Assembly: GCA_029379385.1 (NCBI GenBank)
Contig: CM055617.1
Location: 15,446,679-15,510,678, forward strand
Direction: 5' to 3'
DNA from: Quillaja saponaria
Taxonomy: Eukaryota > Streptophyta > Magnoliopsida > Fabales > Quillajaceae
DNA length: 64,000 nucleotides
In this document: in pieces, positions 1 to 10,860 of the stretch
Layout: the number at the start of each line of letters is the position of its first letter
How positions within the stretch are numbered: the first letter of the stretch is position 1
Position numbers and translations under genes: made by a program
Notes under the pieces: model-generated
What the model was told of the DNA's origin: nothing
Seen by the model: the letters and a program-made list of their open reading frames with translations, nothing else
Database searches by the model: none

Positions 1-2124
1 GATAGTCTGCAAGTAGAATTCTATGTTGATGGAAGGAATATCTTACTGTAGGCCATCCAAGAGACCCATGGTTAATTGTCTGAAGGGAAATAGCTGTCTA
101 AATAGCTTAATAGTAAACCACCTCAAGTTGTAATTGCTAAAATTCTGATTTCAACATGTTGCCCTACTGCTTTTAAAGCTATGTGTTGTTGTTATTGTAT
201 GGAGACAAGTTCATTGAGTGATAAGGAATCCCTGTAGCTTAAGCAGCTATTGGAAGCTTACAAAGACCTTTTTGATGAATTAAAAGGCTTACCCCCTTCT
301 CAAACCTCATGACCACAGGATTAAGCTCACGGATGAATCTCAAGTGGTCAAGAATAGGTCATATAAATACCCTGCAATTTAGAAGGATGAAATTGAGAAA
401 TAGATTGAGGGAATGCTACAATCAGGTATGATAAGGAATAGTAACAACTCATTTTCTTTGCCCATTTATGGTTAAGAAGAAGGATGACAAATGAAGGTTA
501 TGTGTGGACTACAGGCAACTTAACTTGATGACAATTAAAGATAAATTCCTTTTTCATTTAGTGAAACTGATGGATGAGTTACATGGTACTACTATGTTTA
601 CCAAATTGGACCTTAGATTTGGGTACCACTAGATAAGAATACATCTTGAAAATGTGCCAAAAATTGTATTGAGATCACACAATAGCCATTATGAATTCTT
701 GGTAATGCCATTTCGGCTCATCAATGTCCCATCTACCTTCCAAAGCTTCATGAATAAAATCATTAGGCAACACTTATGGAAATTCATCCTATTTTTCTTT
801 GATGATATGCTTGTCTAAAGCAAGGATTGGCGAACTCATTTGCAACACTTAGAATCCACTTTTTATGTACTGAGGCAGCAGCAGTTGTATGTCAAAGAAG
901 AAAGTGTTCATTTGCAGCAGGGAGAGTGGAGTATCTAGGCCATGTTATTTCACTTGAGGGGATGGTAATGGATAGTAAGAAGGTGGATTATGTTATGACT
1001 TGGCCAGTTCCTTAGACAATCAAGGATCTCGTAGGGTTTTTGGATAGAATTGGCTACTATAGGAGATTCATTAGAAATTATGGGAAGCTAGCGAAACCAC
1101 TAATAGACCTCTTGTGTAAGGGCAGTTTTGGATGGAATGCACAGTCTCAAGCATACTTTGATCATTTGAAAACAATAATAAGCACTGTCCCAATCTTAGA
1201 TAAGCCTCAATTTTCATAAACCTTCTATAATGAGACTAATGCCTTTGGACATGGTATTGGAGCTGTACTAGCACAAGGTAGGAGATCCATAGCCTTGTCA
1301 GCAAAGCCATAGCTACTAAATGCCAAAGCTAATCTACTTATGAGAAGAAAATACTAGCTATAGTATTTCTAGTCAAGAAACGGAATTCATATTTTTCAGG
1401 AAGGCACTTTATCATTAAGATAGTCCATCACAATTTGAATTATTTACTGGAACAAAAATTACGGCACCTGCTCAGCAGGAAACGCTTGCCAAAATGATGG
1501 GTTATCATTATGAGATCAAATACAAAAAGGGAACTACAAATAGGGATACAAATGCAGTTACCTAGGAAACTTGGTGAAGGAGTAATTAAAGAATAAGTTT
1601 TAATGGTTGTTAGTGTCATTAGAAGTGAGTTGCTGCAACAAGTGCAACAATCCTGGTATACAAATCCTCATTTGAAGGCAGCGATTTGGGATAAACAATA
1701 AGATAACACTGCTAACGTTAAGTACACTTGGAAAAATGAGCAGTTAAAAAGGAAAAGGAAGCAACTAGTAGGAAATGACTTGCATCTCAGCAAACAGTTG
1801 TTGCAGTACTTCCATCCAGGGCACTAGTTGGGATGCAGGCTATCAACCCACCTTGGGCAAAATCTAGTCTTTTTTCTATTGGAAGGGTATAAGGAAAGGC
1901 ACTAGGTAGTATTTGAGAGAAAATCTAGTCTGCCAGAAGGCTAAATATTTATCCACTACAACTCCAGGCTTGCTTCAGCCTCTACCTATACCTACTAAAA
2001 GTGTGATAAAACATAGCCATGGATTTCATTGAGGGTCTTCCTAAATCTCAAGGAAAAGAAGTGATTATGGTGGTGATAAACAAGCTAAGCAAGTATGGTC
2101 ACTTCATACCTTCGTCACATCCAG
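1..2124 (+). mobile_element. Ty3/gypsy pol remnant (RT, RNase H, integrase), decayed
   Basis: Translated pieces follow the usual Ty3/gypsy order. The pre-RT segment 'LLEAYKDLFDELKGLPP' lies near 240-300. The RT pieces '[18 protein letters not shown]' (about 497-550) and 'FFDDML' (about 795-812) follow, so both catalytic Asp codons survive. The thumb segment 'VEYLGHVISLEGMVMDSKKV' is at 930-990. RNase H remnants cover about 1110-1560, and integrase follows, with 'LLQPLPIPTKS' near 1972 and '[14 protein letters not shown]' ending near 2110. Many stops and frameshifts break every domain, so this is a dead copy. The element enters from the left edge, so its 5' LTR and gag are outside the window. 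It stops abruptly inside the integrase core at the inverted repeat 2084-2168, with no 3' LTR. Confidence 0.85.
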
Positions 2125-2168
2125 TGAATGGATGTGACAAAAGTATGAAGTGACCATACTTGCTTAGC
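2084..2168. repeat. Long imperfect palindrome at the broken end of the integrase remnant
   Basis: Arms 2084-2109 and 2143-2168 are perfect reverse complements over 26 bp. Inner arms 2114-2123 and 2129-2138 add 10 bp, with a 4-nt imperfect step between and a 5-nt loop (2124-2128). The left arm is integrase coding sequence, so the right arm is an inverted copy of it. This looks like a fold-back or template-switch scar. Confidence 0.9.
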
Positions 2169-4238
2169 CTAACCTATCCTGTATCAAATTGGTTTGTAAT
2201 TTCCTTATGATCATTAGTGATAATTATGAAAATTTGATATTATTGTTTGTATTATGTAATTACTGGAGAAATTAATTGTGATTTTGATATATTGAGATTA
2301 TCATAACATAATAGAAAAATTTCCACTCACCTTCCTTGAATTTTGTGAAAATGACTCCTAACCCCAAAATTTAAGAAAATCAACACTCCCTTTCCTTGGA
2401 TGAATTGAAAACTAGTGGAGCTAGAAAATAATTTTGAAAAACAATTAATACCTCTTAATCTTATTTTTAGGGTACCAAAAAGCCTTATTTTCTTTCGCTA
2501 AGAAGTACCAAAAAGTCTTCTCATATGTTCAGATGATCTAAAAGTCAATCTTTTCTTTAATTTCACATGAGTTATACGATTAATTACTTAGTTTTTATGT
2601 TTTATTTACTTTTTTTAGTTTTTTTTTCTTTCTTTTAATATCAATAATGTATGTATTGTTAATCATAATTTATTAATTTTTAAGTAAAATTGAATTAGAA
2701 GATTAAATAAAATAAGATTGGATTTTTCTCTTTCTTTTTTTAATGATATGAACTCTGAAAAAAATAAATTTAAATTACGAATTCAAATAATTGTAGAAAA
2801 TCAACAAGGGATATAAAAACTTACTCGGAAATATAGCATCTTTCTATAATTGTTTGGGACAAAAATATGAAATGGGACTATGAGAACATCATAATAATAT
2901 TTTAGAAGCTTTTATTCTTTCACGATTGATTTTTTTTTCTTTCCAAAACTAGCTACTTAACTAATATTTTAAACCAAAATTAAAGAATGAAAATGGTAAA
3001 AAAAAAAAAACATTAATTGAAAGTTTAAGGCATGTTTGGTCTAGCGTGTTGATCCGAACGATGAAATAAAACAAAAACATGTGGAGGCGACACATCTTCA
3101 AAATTTGTCAAGTAGAGGGAAGGGATTGAGTGGAATTTTTTTAGAGATCATGGTCACATGGGCTATAATAATGGACATATAGCAGGAAATTAGACAATTA
3201 AGATAGCTTAAACGGGTTGTTACACGTTTAAATTAATAGATAATTACCAAGTTAGCGGGCTAAAATTATGGTTCACAAATATTAACCAATTGGGTCAAAG
3301 AGGCCTCGAAAACTAATTAATTAGGTTTTGTATGCAAACACACAAACATCTCTACATGGAATACCAGTTTGTCTTAAATTTCTTTTATGCTTTCTCGACA
3401 TTTATCTTTCCTTTATAAAATTTCCTCTTTTTTCATTTCAATAGGTAGATTTATCTTTCATGTCTTTGATTTACTGCACCTCATATGCGTAGTTGACATA
3501 GACCACACCTGGATGTTAGTGCTTTGTATTAGGGCTTGAAACAGTAGATGGTATTAAGCTATTTATACTCATTTGATTATTTCTCTCATAATAGTTTTCT
3601 AGAAACTCATAAATAAATTTCTCATAGTTCTTCTAGCACCATTGTTTTAACAATTTAACTAAAACCTCAACAATTATATTTTGTTAATGGGAATCATAAC
3701 ATCCACCAATGTAGGTGGATGTTAACAAGCAAAAAACCAAACTCTATCATTTTATTGAAACTTAAAATTGAAGAATGAAAAAATAATTTAACTTAAAAAT
3801 TACAAATTTCATATTTTAAATCCTAATGTAATTTCCTCTCCTCTGAAAAAAAAAAAAAAAAAAAAGCTCTGTTCTCATATTTTAAATCCTAATGCATTTT
3901 CCAGCTCTTCTTCTTGTTTGTATCATATTCAAAGTTGAAGTCAATTCCACAGGGACCGAAGCGTGGCAAGCAAGCAGAGCAGCCCTGGTGCTTCAGTTAA
4001 GCTGGGAAAAGTGCAAATTTGGAAGCTACAAAGCCAACAAAAACCATATCTTTATGACTTATCCAATTCTCCATCACAGCATTGACACGTAACAGAAAAT
4101 GGTCCTGCAATGATGTTATCCCCTGGAAATGTCTTAAGCATTTAATAAGACCAAATGCCAGAGACGGCACTAACAAGTAAAAATGGTGTAACTGTTCAGA
4201 TTGAGACCCTTGACTCAATTAAAGCCTAGCCATACGCC
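2169..4238. other. AT-rich intergenic sequence, no gene recognised
   Basis: It contains A/T homopolymers (for example about 2999-3010 and 3847-3865). The segment 3884-3899 repeats the wording of 3812-3836 around 'cctaatg', a small local duplication. An open frame at 3892-4092 has no recognisable domain and lies in the probable promoter of the 4422 gene. Nothing else is supported. Confidence 0.6.
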
Positions 4239-4248
4239 TTATAAATTT
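4239..4248 (+). promoter_or_regulatory. Probable TATA box of the 4422 gene
   Basis: The motif TTATAAATTT lies about 175 bp upstream of the ATG, followed about 50 bp later by a CT-rich leader, which is the common layout of plant promoters. An ACGT core occurs upstream at about 4086 (GACACGTAAC). The transcription start itself is inferred. Confidence 0.5.
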
Positions 4249-4301
4249 CATCCATGGCTTTGTTCTTGCTCATCCACAACCTGATCTCCTTCAACAAAAA
4301 C

Positions 4302-4345
4302 CTCCCTCTCTCTCTCTTTATCTGTCTCTCTTTCTCTCTCTCTTG
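4302..4345 (+). promoter_or_regulatory. CT-rich 5' leader microsatellite
   Basis: An almost pure pyrimidine stretch of CT repeats sits just downstream of the TATA-like motif and upstream of the start codon. Such Y-patches and CT tracts are common in plant core promoters and 5' leaders; a role here is inferred. Confidence 0.55.
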
Positions 4346-4384
4346 ATGTTCTTCTATCTTTCAGGCTTTACCTGTTATTCCTAA
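4346..4384 (+). CDS. Candidate upstream ORF (12 codons plus stop) in the leader
   Basis: The ATG at 4346 opens the frame MFFYLSGFTCYS and stops at 4382-4384, 37 nt before the main ATG. It would lie in the 5' leader if transcription starts near the TATA-like motif. An alternative is that 'ctatctttcag' (about 4353-4363) is a 3' splice site, in which case part of this stretch is intron. Translation is not shown. Confidence 0.35.
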   Translation: MFFYLSGFTCYS

Positions 4385-4421
4385 ACTCTTAAAAGACAGC
4401 TACAGATCATCTCCAAAAACA

Positions 4422-4703
4422 ATGGCTTCACGCATTGCAAGGTTTGTTATGGAGGCTGCACCACCACAATATATCAGTGTTATGAGACACAGAACATCAA
4501 AGATGCTGGATACAATAAAAGAAGAAGAGAGAGAATGTATCACAAATGATTTTCTCAATTCATCTCCAAAAAGCTCACCATTGTCATCATCATTGGCAAC
4601 GTCTTCAACTTCATCTGCTGCTACTTCTGCTGCGGTTGCAACGGCTAATTCTAAGTACTTCCTAAAAGAGGTCCATAGATCCCTCTCAATTTTGAATCAC
4701 TAG
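4422..4703 (+). CDS. Small plant-specific MASR-type protein, 93 aa, function unknown
   Basis: The start context AACAATGGCT fits the plant consensus. The N-terminus (MASRIARFVMEAAPPQY, then ISVMRHRTSKMLDTIKEEER at residues 18-37) matches a family of short plant proteins that I recall as having a conserved MASR-ARFV--APPQ--SVMR head and an acidic 'LDTI-EEE' segment. The middle (about residues 47-75) is a low-complexity Ser/Thr/Ala tract. The C-terminus (KYFLKEVHRSLSILNH) looks like a short conserved amphipathic end. No signal peptide or membrane segment is visible. The gene is a single uninterrupted frame with TATA box, CT leader and an AATAAA at 4726-4731, though that signal is rather close to the stop. 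It appears intact and is the best candidate for a functional host gene here. Its biochemical role is unknown to me. Confidence 0.8.
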   Translation: MASRIARFVMEAAPPQYISVMRHRTSKMLDTIKEEERECITNDFLNSSPKSSPLSSSLATSSTSSAATSAAVATANSKYFLKEVHRSLSILNH

Positions 4704-6387
4704 CTAAAATCCATAAGGCCAACCAAATAAAAGAAAGAGTCTGGGAGGTCCTTGTTTCTGAGACAAGACGCTGCAACTTTTTGTTTTTCGTCTCGCCTAA
4801 TATCTCTTTTTTGCTTCAGCTAATTAAATATTGTCGAATGGCTGATCTGTTAAAAAATACAGTGGAATGAGTGCATGATGAGGACTTTCTGAGACTATGA
4901 GATATACGTATGCTGCACTTAAAGCATAGAATGGAAATTTCTCTTGTAATGTTCTATGTTGTACAGAGCCTAAGTTTCCAACAATAAACTTCATATTGCC
5001 TCTTGCATATTCCACAAGCAGAAATTTCTTCACGTCTAGCAGCAGGGGGTTCATAAAAATATCTCTTCATTAAGTGTTAACACTAGAAAATGAACCCAAG
5101 AAAGAAGGAGCAAACGAACCTAATTTTTCATTTCTATATGTTTCAAGATATCATTTTTGTCATTGGAAATATAGACAACAATTGCAGAAGATAATAAAAT
5201 TGAAGTTGAAAATCCAGTGTCATATTTGTGATGATTAAGATCAAGCAACACCAAATTTCATCAATGGTCTTAAAAAAATGTACAAAGAACAATTATTACC
5301 ATACTGATATATAGGGTTCAAGTGATTCAATTGAAGTTATGTTAAAAGTGATATAATACCAAGGATTCTGAGATTACTCAACAAATTAATGGCATTTGAG
5401 TTGAGTCAAAAACATCTAATAAAAAAAAATAAATTGTGAATAAAAAAATGAGTGAAAAGAACGGGGTGAAGTTAGGTAAGTCAATAGAGTAATCTTGGCT
5501 AGAGCTATGTGAGTCAAGCTGTCCCCAAGATTATAGCCCATCTAACCCCAAACAAGATTAGACACAACTCATTCCTCTGAAATCAGTCTTGGAGATTCTA
5601 CAAAGGAGCAAGTGTGGAGTTATTTCAAGGTTGTCTAATTTGGAGGTTTGTTTGACTATTGTGATTTCCATTATAACTACTTTTTTTTTCCTATTTGTTT
5701 TGACATATAAGTTAGTTTATTATCCTAGTAGAATTTAGAATATTGGGGAATTACTATTTCTTCAGACCTCAGGGTCTAGGATTTAGTTTGATTTCCAAGA
5801 AAAAAGAACAAAGCATCAGAAATGGTACTCATATGTAGACTCACCTAATCCCATAGACACCTTTAAGACCTGAAACTTTTATAAGGTTGCAGGTGGCTTA
5901 TATTTTGAGATGCATGGATACATGACCAGGATTAGGCTTAGCCTCAACAGTCAGAGACCGATTGATGCAGGGTAGAGCCAAGATCACTGTACACAGATAG
6001 GGAGAGAGAGAAGAGTAGTAAGGAAGAGAAGGGAGGAAGGATAAGAGCTGAGAATAAAAATACAGAGAAACAGGAACAAACAAAAAATTATGAAAATCCT
6101 ATTCAAAGTTCTGATAGTCAAAGAAAAGAAATGGCATATTTATAGGGATAGTAAAACCTGACATCCTATAGCTAAAAGAAGAGTAACTCGAAAGTTATCC
6201 TTATTGAATAGGAAAACAGAAACCATAATCATAAAGAGCAATAGTAATCTAACAAAATCTAAATGAAAATAAGATACATAAATTAGCCCTACCCACTCCT
6301 TTCTACAATCTCCATGTTAAAATTAATATACCATCTCCTACACTGATCTAGAAGCTAAGAGAATTAACTAACGACCTGCCTAAGAAA
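4704..6387. other. Intergenic sequence, no gene recognised
   Basis: The first 100 bases probably hold the 3' UTR of the upstream gene. A minus-strand open frame (4824-5054) has coding-like composition but no domain I can name. A purine-rich block at about 6000-6060 and AT-rich sequence fill the rest. I looked here for further exons of the helicase fragment at 6388-6537 and found none. Confidence 0.5.
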
Positions 6388-6537
6388 AATATCTTCAGGA
6401 TCATGACAAATACTGCCTGCCTCATATTCAGGTACCTTGACAAGCCAAGAAATTTCATCAGCTATTGAAGATTGTCCAACTGCCAAACCAACGGATAAGC
6501 CCACTGCAGATGCAATCTCATCAAAGACCTCTTTAAC
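6388..6537 (-). pseudogene. RH1: Orphan exon of a DEAD-box ATP-dependent RNA helicase 1-like gene
   Basis: Read on the minus strand from 6537, the sequence gives an open 50-residue segment beginning VKEVFDEIASAVGLSVGLAV, continuing GQSSIADEIS and ending EAGSICHDPEDI. This matches, from memory, the part of plant RH1 helicases just after the 'LPTRDLALQ' (motif Ia) segment. The 5' boundary is a good plant acceptor: a T-rich tract then 'ctactacag' immediately before GTTAAAGAG, so an intron edge is preserved. Beyond the DPEDI codons the frame departs from the family and stops. The neighbouring exons (Walker A motif GSGKT upstream, 'ILVATPGR' and the DETD box downstream) were not found within several kb. 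It therefore looks like a genomic fragment copied with intron flank, not a retrocopy and not a working gene. Confidence 0.75.
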
Positions 6538-9320
6538 CTGTAGTAGAGAAACAGCATAGTATATTCAAATGGATAATAAAATAACACAAGAAAACAGTTG
6601 AATATGTTTATTTTATTTATGATGTAATGAACAATAATGGTTCATAAAAGTCAATAAATCTTTCTTTCAAGAACTTCCTCTTTTTCTCTGTGATGCTTCT
6701 CTCGTATTTATATACAGTCGGCAGTCATATGCTTTCCAGCTTCCATTCTTAAAAGACAAATAACACAAGTTGGCAGAGCGGCCAACTTTAATGAGTATTA
6801 ATAGAAAATGGTTGGTGCTTAAGTAAATTAAGTGGAGAGCTAAGGCATCAAGGTTGATGGAGAACCAAGAGCTGCATGAATGCTTTTAACATAAACCACT
6901 ATAGAAATGAATATTTTGACTTGACAAGTAAAAAGTATGAAATTGCTCTTGTAAATTTGAAAACAAACAAAGTATTTATTAAAACAAAAAAATTACTCAG
7001 TAAATTTCCATTCAAATAGGCTCTAGAAAAGTCCTTAGAATTGTCATCTTACCAGTAATACCATGAAATGAGAAAGGGTATACAAACAAGCTCAGTCAAA
7101 CTACCATTTGTAACACTTATAATATATAAGTGCCTTGATAGATGGAAACATGAGTAAAAATGAATGTATTGACTGTGATCAAGATGAGAGAATGTTATCC
7201 CAATTTTCCATCTCGACCCATAGTGTCAGAGTGACTGTAGCTTGTTGATTGAAGTGATTAAAGTTGACAGAGCATTAGTGGGAGGGAGCGCATGTTCAAA
7301 TGCATGCATGTATGCAATGTTAGATGGCTGCCGGTAAATTTGTGTCTCGTGCAGAAATGATAATTGAGATGATTCAGAATGCAGGTCCCAATGAGACCTG
7401 CTGCGGTTCCCTCCGGTCCGTTCCGGGGTCGGGTTAGGGGAGCATCCCGAGCGATTCCCTTCCAAGAAACAAGTATGTATATGATGAACTATAAGTCAAG
7501 AATCAAGAAATGGGTTCTGTCCAAGTTTTTAGAAAGAATAGGAAAGGAAAGCTGTACGTCCTTTCAAATGTGTAAGAAATGGTCCCTCTATCTGGATTTC
7601 TCAATTTTTTAATTTTAAATTGTGCCAATAAACTATCTTTGACAATTCATAGGTATTGCATGACTTCTCGTATTCAAATTTACTTCACTGACTCGCATCT
7701 TATCACATTGTATTTACCATCATAAGAGTTCAACTGTTAGAATCATCTCAACAATTAATCCAATATTTATGCAAAATTTTCATTTTGCCTTCCTTTTCAT
7801 TCTCATATTCAGATTATATTAAATATTACACTTTTTTTATTATTATTATTTTTATTTTATAGAATTCAATATTACATGTCAATTATTCTTCTCCATTAAT
7901 ATTCCCTTGCAAGCTGCACTTTGAATAGGTAGTATCCCTAATGGTTACACATTTTAGTATAAGTAATCAACTGGTTGGCTACAAAAAGTCGCCATCATAG
8001 TTACGCACCGTGGAACGGGAACGGGAACATGGAACACTATCTAGTAAAAAACATGATTTGTTGATGATAGTTTTAGTTGGTTCGTTGAGGGTAAACTTAG
8101 TTAGTTTGCTATTTGGGGTCATGAATGCCGAAAACCAATGATAACCACCATCAGAACCTACCTACCATATATGATGGCAAAGAAATTGAAACACAATTCC
8201 ATATAAAAATTTTGTGTGTTTCAAACTCATAAAATTGCAATTTTAACCAATTCCAATTCTAATTAAATTGAAATTAGTTTTATAATTTTAATTCATGCAT
8301 CCAAATGCAACCTAGGAGAAAGACCCTGAGAAGACAAAAACATCTAAGAAAGTCTATGTAAGAAACAATGAATATATGGGCATTCCTACTTTGTCAATAT
8401 CCGAGTGGAAGTGTAGGTGCTAAACACAATTATAAGAATAGGGAGTTGGGAAGAAAGAAACATAACATGATTGAGTAAAACGAACAAACGAAGGTGGAAT
8501 TGGAATGAGACATTTTCTTCCTAATTAGTACTTCATCTGAACTTAGTCATTTCCTGACCAACTTTCTGAAAGGATGATTACTCGACTCCTGCAACATGTT
8601 ACTATCAAAGCAATTCATCCCCTCCTTTTTTTCTTTTTCTTTTTCTTTTTTTTTCATTTTTTTTTTTTTCTCATTCTTTGTTCTCAAAGTTTAGTACTTT
8701 AATCCACTGTTATTAAATGCGTCTCAGACTCATAAGGCTAGAGGCTAAAGTCCCTCATGCGTCTCCAGTCTCCACCCCTTTGGCAAGACTCATTCACTTA
8801 GGCGACGATTAGGGCCTTCCTTCAAACACGCGCCTAGACCCCTCAAGTGAAGGCCTAGCCCCTTCAAGAGGCCGCCTAGGCCCCCAGTGGACTAGTTGCT
8901 GGACCTGTTAGGAATTTAGAAAGCAAACGCACAAAGGGGACTTCACATTCTAGTGTAGACATACCTAGACTACCCAGCCTACCAAGTCCTAACTACCACA
9001 AGCGAGTAAGCACTTGGAGACATATTTCTATAGAACTTAAAATGAAACAATGTTGACTGATATATGTAACAACATTAGAGCCACAATATAAGCAGGCAAA
9101 GCCAAAGGTTGAAGACAGGTACCTGGAGTCAAGGCAAGGAACGTGATCACAAGGCTTTTCTAAAAGAGACTTACATCAACAGGTTCTTGCATCCATAGCA
9201 AAACCAGGGTGCTAACTTGATTTTGTTTACTCATTTTGAAGTAGTATGTCTCAGTTTACTCTGCTTCAATCAAATTCTAAAAGCAAAGATGAACAAGGAG
9301 CTGGAGAAGGAGGAGAATAG
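6538..9320. other. Intergenic sequence with a GC-rich island and T-rich tract
   Basis: Mostly AT-rich. A T-rich stretch lies at about 8619-8680. A compositionally distinct GC-rich block lies at about 8725-8905, with repeated GCCT/AGGC words. Another GC-richer patch is at 7380-7460. Short open frames at 7226-7465 (minus) and 7379-7612 (plus) overlap each other and show no recognisable domain. Confidence 0.5.
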
Positions 9321-9324
9321 TCAA

Positions 9325-9567
9325 TCAAAACTTCGCAGCAGTGGAGAAGACATTAGAGCTTCCAAACCTGGAGAACGGGTGTGAGATTATTTTCATCTCT
9401 GAAGTCTGACCTAAACAAACAGCTTTATAAGTTGCAAGATGGGTCTGAGGTTGTGTAGATCCAGTGATAATTTGAACTATAGCTTCACGCACCTCCTCAT
9501 GGCTGTTCATTGATATTTTGACCTCACCAGCTTTGGGATTTGGATGGAATTGTGGGTGGTAGATCAA
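9325..9567 (-). pseudogene. Gene-like fragment of unknown identity, 80 codons
   Basis: The minus-strand frame has protein-like composition: a hydrophilic alternating segment GEVKISMNSHEEVREAIVQI (about residues 14-33), then TYKAVCLGQTSEMKI and a short FSRFGSSNVFSTAAKF end. The frame stops naturally at about 9325 and is followed on the minus strand by a C/T-rich stretch resembling a 3' UTR. The frame extends upstream for a few codons before a stop. I cannot name the family. The beta-alpha feel of the first half suggests a small RNA- or nucleic-acid-binding fold, but that is a guess. Surroundings are repeats, so a terminal exon or exon relic is the most that can be claimed. Confidence 0.35.
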
Positions 9568-9840
9568 CTGACCTTTCTAATTTCTTTTCTCAGCTACTCG
9601 ATGTCTGATCTCCAACCCAATTTTCAAGGCATATGAATTTTGTTTCACAATTTGAATACAAATTCAAGATTAATTTTTTTTTAAAATCATAATATATTTT
9701 GTATTTCATCGGTTGTAGTCGTATGTCTAAATAACTCCATTAATTGGCAATCAATATAAAAGCCTTAAGTAGTGCTAAGTAGGGTTGGAATCAAGTATAA
9801 TAGTTTGAGGCTTAACTCGTTAATTGTTGGTCTCGTACTC

Positions 9841-10219
9841 TGTTGTGTGTTTTGTCTTGTGTATTGGGTTAGGTTAAAGTTTCTCTATACGACCTATTGG
9901 ATAATTACAACTCGAGAGTGATCCAAAAAATAAGTTTTAGTTTAGTTTACGAAGCATGGGCACAATCCCCAAAGAAAATTGTTTAAGGTTTGTTTTTTTC
10001 TTGTAGCTTATATACAAAAGCACTTAGCTCTAGGGTGTTAATACATTTTTTTGAGCAAAACACTATATATTTTCCCAATAACAAAATAGTGAATTTCAAT
10101 CTCTTCAGTGAAGGCTTAGGCTAGATTGAGCCGAACCTCAATAAGTCTTGTATTCTTTCTTTTGCTTGTTTTCATTTTTCAGTTCTAGATTTGATCTTAT
10201 TCTTGCTTATGTTTTAACA
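9841..10219 (+). repeat. Copia-1 5' LTR
   Basis: It starts TGTTGTGTGTTTTGTC and ends GTTTTAACA. It shares with the 3' LTR the words 'gtgtattgggtta', 'ataagttttagtt', 'atagtgaattt' and 'gcttgttttcatttttcag'. It is about 44 bp longer than the 3' copy because of indels, indicating an old insertion. Confidence 0.92.
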
Positions 10220-10222
10220 AAC

Positions 10223-10232
10223 TGGTATCAGC
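10223..10232 (+). other. Copia-1 primer-binding site (initiator tRNA-Met)
   Basis: TGGTATCAGC begins 3 nt after the LTR end. It matches the usual TGGTATCAGA PBS except at the last base. A second partial 'tggtatt' follows at once. Confidence 0.8.
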
Positions 10233-10303
10233 TGGTATTAGACATTACATTGAAATAGTGCTCATCGAAAGAAATTTTTTTTTTTTTTTTTTTGATAGCT
10301 TCT

Positions 10304-10860
10304 ATGAAATTCGAAGTAGTAACCTTTCATGACCAAAATAATTTCTCATTATGGAAGATCAAAATACAAGCGTTAAAATGTAAAGGTTATGACAAAGATT
10401 TGGCAGGTAACTATCTAGATGACATGACCACCACAGAGTAAAAGAAGACATAAGAGAAGGCTTGCAGTGTGATTTTGTTATCGCAATCAGATAAGATTCT
10501 TTAAGAGGTGGTAGATAAGAAAACTGCTGCAAGTTTATAGGACAAGTTGAGAAAGTTGTATCTAAAGAAATCGAATGCAACTTGCTTGTATTTGAAGCAG
10601 CAACTATATGCTCTTAGAATGATAGAAGGTATGTCAGTACTTAATCATCTAGATGAGCTTAATAGAATAATCAGGGATATGAAAAATATGGACATGAAAA
10701 TTGATGATTTAGACTAGGCTCTTATGGTCTTATATTCTTTGCCTCCATCATATGACAATTTTGCCAATTCAATGTTGTGTGGTAGAGAGACATTAACTTT
10801 GCAAGATGTGAGAGCGTTTTTACTCAGTGAAGAGTTAAGGGAGAAACATAATGGCAAGGA
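10304..10860 (+). pseudogene. Copia-1 gag (UBN2-type), interrupted
   Basis: The frame reads MKFEVVTFHDQNNFSLWKIK, then 'ALKCKGYDKDL' and later 'LKQQLYALRMIEGMSVLNHL' and 'LYSLPPSYDNFANSMLCGRE', the classic copia gag pattern (F-G-NF-LWK near the N-terminus and L-SLP-SY towards the end). At least five in-frame stops occur between 10438 and 10720. Three of them read as CAA/CAG or TGG changed to TAA/TAG by one transition. No CCHC knuckle is visible downstream; a local duplication occupies that place. Confidence 0.85.

Noticed and set aside
3892..4092. 66-codon plus-strand frame with a signal-peptide-like start
   Set aside because: Lies in the probable promoter of the 4422 gene; no family match and no own promoter.
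7226..7612. Overlapping frames on both strands in a GC-richer patch
   Set aside because: They overlap antisense and neither shows a domain or start context.
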